This document shows positions 59,118-64,000 of a stretch of DNA of 64,000 bases, in pieces. A model generated the notes under the pieces. The model was not told where the DNA came from. It made no database searches and saw nothing but the letters and a program-made list of their open reading frames with translations. Position numbers and translations under genes: made by a program. Origin of the DNA: a virus. Numbering within the stretch: the first letter of the stretch is position 1; the number at the start of each line of letters is the position of its first letter. The stretch lies in the IMG/VR virus record IMGVR_UViG_3300030339_000014, positions 1 to 64,000 of that record. One strand, given 5' to 3'.

Positions 59118-59189
59118 GCCTTCATAGTTAAAGGGATATAACCAAAAATTTCTAATTTTTAATTCCTGGTTCGAGTCCAGGTGAGGGTA
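59118..59189 (+). tRNA. tRNA-Arg (TCT)
   Basis: Full cloverleaf: acceptor GCCTTCA/TGAGGGT, D-arm GTTA/TAAC, anticodon stem AAAAA/TTTTT with loop TTTCTAA, T-arm CCTGG-TTCGAGT-CCAGG. It reads AGA, the main arginine codon here. Confidence 0.85.
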
Positions 59190-59190
59190 C

Positions 59191-59226
59191 AAAAAATCAA
59201 GAATCTATTTAGGTTCTTGATTTTTT
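59191..59226 (+). terminator. Terminator of the tRNA array
   Basis: AAAAAATCAAGAA and complement with a 10-nt loop and a T run, directly after the last tRNA. Confidence 0.85.
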
Positions 59227-59249
59227 ATATAAAAAATAATAATGTAATA

Positions 59250-60188
59250 TTGTTTAAATGTGATAAGTGTAATATAGATTTTAATAGTAAGATTGGTTTA
59301 TCAAATCATATGAGATTTCATATAAATTTTGATGATGATACTATAAACTCTATTATTGATGATTATTCTAATAATAACTTCACATATAGAGAGCTTATAG
59401 TTAAATATAAAGTTACTAATACTTCATTAGCTAAAATATTAAAAGCTGAAAATGTTAATATTACTGATAAAAAGAAAAAAAGAGGTACATGTTTTAAAAA
59501 ACATACTGAAGAGACTAAGAAAAAAATATCAAAACTTAGAACAGAATGGTTGATAAATAATCCTGATAAACATGTATGGAAGAGAAATACTAAATTTATA
59601 TCACAGCCATGCGAACACTTAAAAACTATTTTTGAAGAAAATAATATAAAATTCTTGCCTGAGTTTCCATATAATGAAGAAGAATTTGTTAAATATAGTA
59701 ATTTATTTACAAAATATAGAAACTATTCTATTGATATATCATTTCCAGAAAAAAGAATAGGTGTTGAAATTAATGGCAATCAACATTATAATTCAGATAA
59801 AACATTAAAACCACATTATCAGGAAAAACATGACTATTTTATAAAAAATGATTGGAAAATATATGAAATATACTATTTGAAAGTTTATGATAGTGATTTT
59901 GTGTCCAATCTTATTGAAATAATAAAAAATGATAATGTTGGTGAATTTAATTATGATTTTGAATTAAGAACAAAAAATAAAACAATTTATTATTGTGATA
60001 ATTGTCATGACAATAAAGTTTATAGAAAAGGTAATATTTGTCCAGATTGTTCACATTTAAAGCAAAGAAAAGTAAAAAATAGACCAAAAAAAGAGGAACT
60101 AAAAAAATTAATTAATGAACATGGATTAGAAGGTGTTGGTAGAATATATAATGTTTCTGGTAATGCTGTTAAAAAATGGATAAAATAA
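59250..60188 (+). CDS. Homing-type endonuclease, zinc finger + PD-(D/E)XK (TTG start)
   Basis: The protein of about 312 residues has a C2H2-like finger at the start (FKCDKCNIDFNSKIGLSNHM, RFH), a middle domain with PEFPYNEEEF, and a nuclease core (YSIDISFPEKRIGVEINGNQ, then HY). It ends with another zinc pair (YYCDNCHDN, CPDCSH) and a helix-turn-helix-like tail (GRIYNVSGNAVKKWIK). There is no in-frame ATG after the tRNA terminator. TTG at 59250, just before the finger, is the likeliest start. An upstream start at 59181 would lie inside the tRNA. Confidence 0.65.
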   Translation: MFKCDKCNIDFNSKIGLSNHMRFHINFDDDTINSIIDDYSNNNFTYRELIVKYKVTNTSLAKILKAENVNITDKKKKRGTCFKKHTEETKKKISKLRTEWLINNPDKHVWKRNTKFISQPCEHLKTIFEENNIKFLPEFPYNEEEFVKYSNLFTKYRNYSIDISFPEKRIGVEINGNQHYNSDKTLKPHYQEKHDYFIKNDWKIYEIYYLKVYDSDFVSNLIEIIKNDNVGEFNYDFELRTKNKTIYYCDNCHDNKVYRKGNICPDCSHLKQRKVKNRPKKEELKKLINEHGLEGVGRIYNVSGNAVKKWIK

Positions 60189-60204
60189 TTTTATAGTAAT
60201 ATTT

Positions 60205-60537
60205 TTACAAATTAAATTTATTTCCAGCCTGCAATAATTCGAATTTTTCTGAAAATTCGAATGTTTCCACTTCATATTCTTCGTAATTAAATTCTACAGG
60301 TTCCAGATAATATTTACCATTCCAATAATTCAGCACATCTTCATAATCTATCATATCTTTGCAATCATAATTTTCATTATGTGATTTATCATAATCGTGT
60401 ATGAATGTTATCGAATATTTTATGCAACTTTCTTCACTATCAAACAATTTTACTTTCACTGTATCTTCATCAAAATTTTGTATAGTATATACAAAATATT
60501 TTTGACTATTATTTTCGAATAATTTGATATGTTTCAT
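60205..60537 (-). CDS. Double-tagged small protein
   Basis: The 110-residue protein starts MKHIKLFENNSQ (L-F-E, an I/L-x-E site) and ends LQAGNKFNL. The body (KYFVYTIQNFDEDTVKVKLF) is a small beta-rich domain. It overlaps the tagged gene upstream by 4 nt. Confidence 0.7.
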   Translation of the reverse strand: MKHIKLFENNSQKYFVYTIQNFDEDTVKVKLFDSEESCIKYSITFIHDYDKSHNENYDCKDMIDYEDVLNYWNGKYYLEPVEFNYEEYEVETFEFSEKFELLQAGNKFNL

Positions 60538-61031
60538 ATATTGAATTTTTTTGTGTTTATATAGAAATCAAACTCTATTTCAATTTCTTTGATAATATTA
60601 TCTAATATAGACAAATCATTTTTGTCTATTATTTTTATATCGTGAACATTTGATCTATCCCAATAAATGTAAGCATCTATTGTTTCATACTTATTAAGTG
60701 CTGATGTTATAATATCATAAATATCATTATTTTTGCTTTTAAAATCATCATAATTTCTTCTTTCCAAGATCACACATAGTTCCAATCCTTCTGATCTGTG
60801 ATATGTTAATAATCTTATTTTGAATAAATCTGTATATTTATATCTATATGATATAGTAATTTCATTAGAATCATCAAAATATATTTTAACTGATGATCCT
60901 TTGAAGTCATCTAATTCTTTTAGTCTAAATAGAATATCTTTTAATTTTTCTGAAAAATCTTTAAATATATTATTTTTGACTTTTGAACTATCATGTTTTA
61001 ATAATGTTTCAAACTGTTTGATATATTTCAT
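60534..61031 (-). CDS. Double-tagged protein
   Basis: The 165-residue protein starts MKYIKQFETLLKHD and ends YINTKKFNI. A helix (about 25-45) is followed by a beta-rich region (SVKIYFDDSNEITISYRYKY). It is divergent from the lysozyme at 61079. Confidence 0.7.
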   Translation of the reverse strand: MKYIKQFETLLKHDSSKVKNNIFKDFSEKLKDILFRLKELDDFKGSSVKIYFDDSNEITISYRYKYTDLFKIRLLTYHRSEGLELCVILERRNYDDFKSKNNDIYDIITSALNKYETIDAYIYWDRSNVHDIKIIDKNDLSILDNIIKEIEIEFDFYINTKKFNI

Positions 61032-61063
61032 ATGTTATATATTAAAATTTTTTGTTGTTATTT

Positions 61064-61075
61064 TTTTATATATAA
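61064..61075 (+). promoter_or_regulatory. TTTTATATATAA motif
   Basis: An exact copy ending 3 nt before the lysozyme ATG, the same short spacing as at 48781-48792. Confidence 0.35.
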
Positions 61076-61078
61076 GAT

Positions 61079-61783
61079 ATGGAATATATAAAAGAATACA
61101 ACAAATACAATGAGGATTTAATCATTGAAAAATTAGACATTAAATCTCTATTAGACACATTTAAATCTTTGGATAGTAGAAAGGTTGCAACCTTTCTTGT
61201 TGGTAGCTTATTAACAGTTATGTCTGTAACACAGACTATAAATTATATAAGCAGTTTGAATGTAAATTCAGCTCAGAAAGCAGTATTAATACAAACTGTC
61301 GATAAATTTAAAGATCCATTGAGTTTTGGTGTAAGTAGATTGGCTTATGAACACATAATGAGTCATGAAAAATTGAAATTAAAAGCTTATACTATTAATG
61401 ACGGAAAAGTCACAGTAGGATATGGGCATGCAGAACCAATTAAAAAATCAAAATTTAAAATAGGTCAACAAATAACGCCAGAAAAAGCAAATGAATTATT
61501 AAAGCAAGATGTTAAAGTTGCATATGATGGAGTTAGACGTATATTTGAAGAATGGCACAAAAAGGGAATAAATATAAAATTGACACAAAATCAATTCGAT
61601 GTTTTGGTATCTTTAGCATTTAACATGGGAATTGATGGATTAAGAACATCAGAATTTATTCAAGCATTAAAAAATAAAGATATTAAGAATGCATCTGAAT
61701 TAATAAAAACAACTGGATTAAGAGACGGATTTGCAGGACTAGTTGATAGAAGAGAAGAAGAATATAACATATTTATATCATAA
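61079..61783 (+). CDS. GH24 (T4-type) lysozyme with tag and membrane helix
   Basis: The 234-residue protein has a phage lysozyme domain (about 85-234): EKLKLKAYTINDGKVTVGYG, then HAEP, and later NQFDVLVSLAFNMGIDGLR. These hold the E and T of the E-D-T triad; the aspartate is shifted two places (NDG). The N-terminus MEYIKEYNKYNEDLIIEKL resembles the tag, and a hydrophobic helix (ATFLVGSLLTVMSVTQTI) follows. It may be a membrane-anchored endolysin or a packaged virion lysin. Terminator downstream. Confidence 0.8.
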   Translation: MEYIKEYNKYNEDLIIEKLDIKSLLDTFKSLDSRKVATFLVGSLLTVMSVTQTINYISSLNVNSAQKAVLIQTVDKFKDPLSFGVSRLAYEHIMSHEKLKLKAYTINDGKVTVGYGHAEPIKKSKFKIGQQITPEKANELLKQDVKVAYDGVRRIFEEWHKKGINIKLTQNQFDVLVSLAFNMGIDGLRTSEFIQALKNKDIKNASELIKTTGLRDGFAGLVDRREEEYNIFIS

Positions 61784-61814
61784 AAAAAGAGATTCAAATG
61801 AATCTCTTTTTTTT
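61782..61814. terminator. Bidirectional terminator
   Basis: AAAAAAAGAGATTC and complement around an AAAT loop, between convergent genes and overlapping the lysozyme stop. Confidence 0.85.
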
Positions 61815-62121
61815 ATTTAAGTCCTTTAAGAACATCTATTTGTTCAGTTAACCATTTCATATCAAAGTTTTGATAAACATTCAATTTAACATGTTCTAAT
61901 GCAAGTATTCTTTCATCAAGTCTATTATTTTCAATTAAACTTTTGATTTTTTCAACTAATTCTTCTTTGCCATTGATGGTAATATCTTTGTCAATTGAAT
62001 CATCATTGGTAATTTTAATAGAAATTGATTCATCTATTAAATCATAGATTTGATTTCTCAAAATATCTTTTGATTCATACTTTTTTTCAACTACTTCTTC
62101 TATTTTACTAAATTTAATCAT
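61813..62121 (-). CDS. Hypothetical helical protein
   Basis: The 102-residue protein is helical and charged, with a short beta-like stretch (SISIKITNDDSIDKDITING). It follows the gene at 62140 by 18 bp and probably shares its promoter. No family recognised. Confidence 0.6.
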   Translation of the reverse strand: MIKFSKIEEVVEKKYESKDILRNQIYDLIDESISIKITNDDSIDKDITINGKEELVEKIKSLIENNRLDERILALEHVKLNVYQNFDMKWLTEQIDVLKGLK

Positions 62122-62139
62122 ATTTATTTTATTTATTTT

Positions 62140-62409
62140 TTATTTGTAAGTATACCCTGATCTATTAGCCCAAACAAGTCCAGAAACTTGAATATATGTA
62201 ACATCATTCACCATGATAGCAGGATATGTATTAGATAGAGTAGTTCCTGTTATATATGGATATTCATATCTCAATACGCTATCCACAGTTGACATTTTTT
62301 TAATTGACCATATAGGATCTGTGTCTTGAGTACCTGGTGTAGCATAACCATAATATACTGTTGCTCCACTTCCAGTTGCAGGATCAACTCTTAAAAGTTC
62401 CATTGCCAT
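62140..62409 (-). CDS. Small putative virion protein
   Basis: The 89-residue protein (MAMELLRVDPATGSGATVYY, ..., VSGLVWANRSGYTYK) is beta-rich, without lysine-rich tags, and uses less biased codons than most neighbours, as for an abundant virion protein. A TTTTATATATAA motif lies 19 nt upstream. Short tail or decoration proteins look like this, but the identity is not established. Confidence 0.55.
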   Translation of the reverse strand: MAMELLRVDPATGSGATVYYGYATPGTQDTDPIWSIKKMSTVDSVLRYEYPYITGTTLSNTYPAIMVNDVTYIQVSGLVWANRSGYTYK

Positions 62410-62428
62410 AATAATTTATATTTTTCTT

Positions 62429-62440
62429 TTATATATAAAA
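62429..62440 (-). promoter_or_regulatory. TTTTATATATAA motif (putative phage promoter)
   Basis: An exact copy on the minus strand, 19 nt upstream of the small virion-like gene and after the tmRNA terminator, supporting a promoter role. Confidence 0.5.
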
Positions 62441-62470
62441 AAACACATTTCATATTTTATGTATATATAA

Positions 62471-62500
62471 AAAAAACTTGTAATAAATTACAAGTTTTTT
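62471..62500 (-). terminator. Terminator of the tmRNA gene
   Basis: AAAAAACTTGTAAT and complement with an AA loop, 3 nt after the encoded CCA end of the tmRNA. Confidence 0.9.
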
Positions 62501-62502
62501 AT

Positions 62503-62869
62503 TGGTGGAGATGTCGATATCCGAGAATCGAGTCCAATATTGCCTTTCAGCTTCGTCTACAAGTTTAGTTCATTTTTTCTAAAATAAACAAAAATACATA
62601 ATTTTTAAGTGGTCATCATTAAATCCACCAAACATTTTTACACCTTAAAATAGTTTGCTAACAAGGTTTCTGATTTTAGTCTGTTTAGGCTACTAAAACT
62701 TCATTACCAACAACAGCTTCAGAAACTGCGAAAGTGGAATTAGAAGTTAAAATATGCGTATGTGCGTTGCCATTTAAATTTTACCCATTAATTTATTAAT
62801 CGCTAACTTAGATAATGCGATACTTGCTGATAACCTTATTCTACATTACTGTCAAAACCGTTCATCCCC
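62503..62869 (-). ncRNA. ssrA: Transfer-messenger RNA (tmRNA)
   Basis: The 367-nt RNA begins GGGGATGAACGGTTTTGACAG and ends CATCTCCACCA. The ends form a 7-bp acceptor with one G-U pair, as in E. coli, and CCA is encoded. The T-arm region (GGACTCGATTCTC) is in place. A GCA resume codon (62727-62729) opens a 14-codon tag, AVSEAVVGNEVLVA, then TAA (62685-62687). tmRNA frees stalled ribosomes and tags their products for proteolysis. Its 5' end lies 20 nt after the stop of the gene at 62890, and a terminator follows. Confidence 0.9.
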
Positions 62870-62889
62870 TTTTGTTCTTTATATAGTAT

Positions 62890-63192
62890 TTAAAAATTAT
62901 AAAGTTTTTCTATTTTTAATAATTTAACCTTTCTGACATCATTATTAAGATATTTTTTAATTTCATTCATAATTTCCAATGTATAGTTATCAAATATTTT
63001 ATTTTTTAATGCACTATCAATCTCTAAGAATAAGTGTTCTAATTTTGAATTATCATTAATATCAATAGATATAAACTTAAGTGCCAGTTCTCTTATACAT
63101 GATGCTTGACTATAATATTGACTACTTACATAATACATTTTTATAAATTCAAGTTTATTGATTAGAGTTTGTTTTCTACATATTGTTTTCAT
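62890..63192 (-). CDS. Hypothetical protein upstream of the tmRNA
   Basis: The 100-residue protein starts at ATG 63192 (MKTICRKQTLINKL). A longer TTG start at 63207 is unlikely because the host-type -7 box would overlap it. It is helical (IRELALKFISIDINDNSK), not recognised, and may be transcribed together with the tmRNA. Confidence 0.55.
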   Translation of the reverse strand: MKTICRKQTLINKLEFIKMYYVSSQYYSQASCIRELALKFISIDINDNSKLEHLFLEIDSALKNKIFDNYTLEIMNEIKKYLNNDVRKVKLLKIEKLYNF

Positions 63193-63196
63193 TTTA

Positions 63197-63228
63197 CAAA
63201 TATACAATAATTAATTTGATTTATCAAA
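63197..63228 (-). promoter_or_regulatory. Host-type promoter (TTTG-N20-TATATTTG)
   Basis: A perfect two-box match on the minus strand just upstream of the 100-residue gene and the tmRNA. Confidence 0.7.
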
Positions 63229-63233
63229 AAACA

Positions 63234-63455
63234 TTAGTTTTTATGTAATAAAGTTTCATCATAATTTTCACTATCTAAAAAATTTTCAATTATACTATTT
63301 ATATAATCTTTATTTTTTTCGTATCTTGGTAAAACGTCAATAGAGTTATTTACATTTTTTCTAAAAAAAATATCTCCTTTATTTAAATCTATCATTTCAA
63401 TTGCATATAATGAAATAATATTATCTTTTTTTTCTACGCTAAATTTTTCAATCAT
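63234..63455 (-). CDS. Hypothetical small protein
   Basis: The 73-residue protein (MIEKFSVEKKDNIISLYAIE, ..., DEFLHKN-like end) has no recognised domain. It is 4 bp from the gene upstream, in a leftward operon continuing past the right edge. Confidence 0.5.
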   Translation of the reverse strand: MIEKFSVEKKDNIISLYAIEMIDLNKGDIFFRKNVNNSIDVLPRYEKNKDYINSIIENFLDSENYDETLLHKN

Positions 63456-63459
63456 ACTA

Positions 63460-63831
63460 TTATTCCGTTATTTTTGAACTTATATCATTTTTAATTTCAT
63501 CTGTTGTTATATTTGGATATTTTTCTTTTATAGATAAATACAATCTATCTCTATCATCTTTCAATTTTTCAATTTTTTCATAATAAGGTTGTATTATACT
63601 TTGAATTGATTTTATTTCTCTTTCCAAATATATCAATTTTTCATTTAGTTCCATTGTTTTTCTAATATCATTTTCATCAGAATAAACTATAATTTTCATT
63701 TCATCTTGAATTTTTTGAAACATTTCTTTTTTCTTCATTATTATTGGCTCTTGTTCTGCAATTTCCTTTAAGTTCTGAAGATAATAGTTTCTTATCCTTA
63801 CAGCTTCATCAATATATTGTTCTGCTATCAT
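63460..63831 (-). CDS. Hypothetical coiled-coil protein
   Basis: The 123-residue protein is predominantly heptad-like helix (IMKKKEMFQKIQDEMKIIVY, LIYLEREIKSIQSIIQPYYE), so a dimeric coiled coil is likely. ATGA overlap with the gene upstream shows coupling. Function unknown. Confidence 0.55.
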   Translation of the reverse strand: MIAEQYIDEAVRIRNYYLQNLKEIAEQEPIIMKKKEMFQKIQDEMKIIVYSDENDIRKTMELNEKLIYLEREIKSIQSIIQPYYEKIEKLKDDRDRLYLSIKEKYPNITTDEIKNDISSKITE

Positions 63832-64000
63832 TTTTCCGAATTTCTTTTTTCTATTAAATATGAAACATATTCATCATCAGTCATTGACTCAGTTAATTTA
63901 TACTCATCTTCTGTATTAGAAATATCAGAAGAGAAATTATTTTCTATTTCATATTTTATTTTATACCACTCATCAATGTCAAAATCAACATCTTCAATTC
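63828..64000 (-). CDS. Hypothetical acidic protein, 5' end beyond window
   Basis: The frame enters from the right edge and ends at TGA 63828 with YVSYLIEKRNSEK. The visible 56 residues (DVDFDIDEWYKIKYEIENNF, then SNTEDEYKLTESMTDDEY) are very acidic. Its stop overlaps the next ATG. Confidence 0.55.
   Translation of the reverse strand, partial: IEDVDFDIDEWYKIKYEIENNFSSDISNTEDEYKLTESMTDDEYVSYLIEKRNSEK

Overview
The window is a gene-dense, very AT-rich segment of a large contractile-tailed (T4-like, probably jumbo) bacteriophage. Evidence for this includes a UvsX-type recombinase, a gp41/DnaB helicase, a sheath (gp18-like), a tube (gp19-like), a gp26-like baseplate protein, and hub and wedge genes (gp5-, gp27- and gp53-like). 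The host is probably a member of the Bacteroidetes. Several genes follow the two-part promoter of that phylum (TTTG, 19-20 bp, TAnnTTTG), Shine-Dalgarno sites are essentially absent, and the histone-H1-like, RfaE1-type and tmRNA sequences look Bacteroidetes-like.

Layout. 1-2.6 kb: paired ribbon-helix-helix regulators, a homing-type endonuclease and a DeoC-like protein. 2.6-7 kb: a Dam-like methylase and a leftward block of ten short proteins, most of which share an N-terminal tag (MKxLKxFE) and a C-terminal tag (NKFNL). 7-13.5 kb: AAA ATPase, a gp47-like protein lacking metal ligands, two tube-fold-like paralogues, GGCT-like enzyme, histone-like protein and heptose-phosphate kinase. 13.5-21 kb: baseplate hub module. 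21.5-28.4 kb: recombination, replication and dNTP synthesis (UvsX, helicase, B12-dependent ribonucleotide reductase). 28.4-37.3 kb: MoxR/VWA pair, rhomboid protease and an ECF-like sigma factor, mostly leftward with host-like -7 boxes. 37.5-50.9 kb: sheath, tube, gp26-like protein, more tagged proteins, NUDIX and HAD proteins. 51-55.7 kb: structural, internal or scaffold-like proteins. 55.7-59.2 kb: a candidate structured RNA, a 33-residue ORF and a 16-member tRNA array interrupted by ORFs. 59.2-64 kb: another endonuclease, two more tagged proteins, a lysozyme, small structural genes and a phage tmRNA.

How it fits together. Host-type promoters are candidates for early or host-polymerase transcription. 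An exact 12-mer TTTTATATATAA lies 3-24 nt upstream of nine start codons, several of them virion genes, and may be a phage-specific (late) promoter for which the ECF-like sigma is one candidate reader. The tRNAs favour AT-ending codons that this genome uses heavily, and the tmRNA would rescue stalled ribosomes. The N-terminal tag resembles the capsid-targeting sequences of T4 internal proteins, so the tagged proteins, perhaps including a NUDIX hydrolase and a lysozyme, may be packaged in the head and injected; this is inference. Seven homing-type endonucleases, all on the + strand, are interspersed next to core genes and in the tRNA array.

Most notable items: the double-tagged protein family; class II (long variable arm) tRNAs with glycine and threonine anticodons plus tRNAs with A34; the candidate promoter-hairpin RNA; the phage tmRNA; and two enzymes (DeoC-like and gp47-like) lacking catalytic residues.
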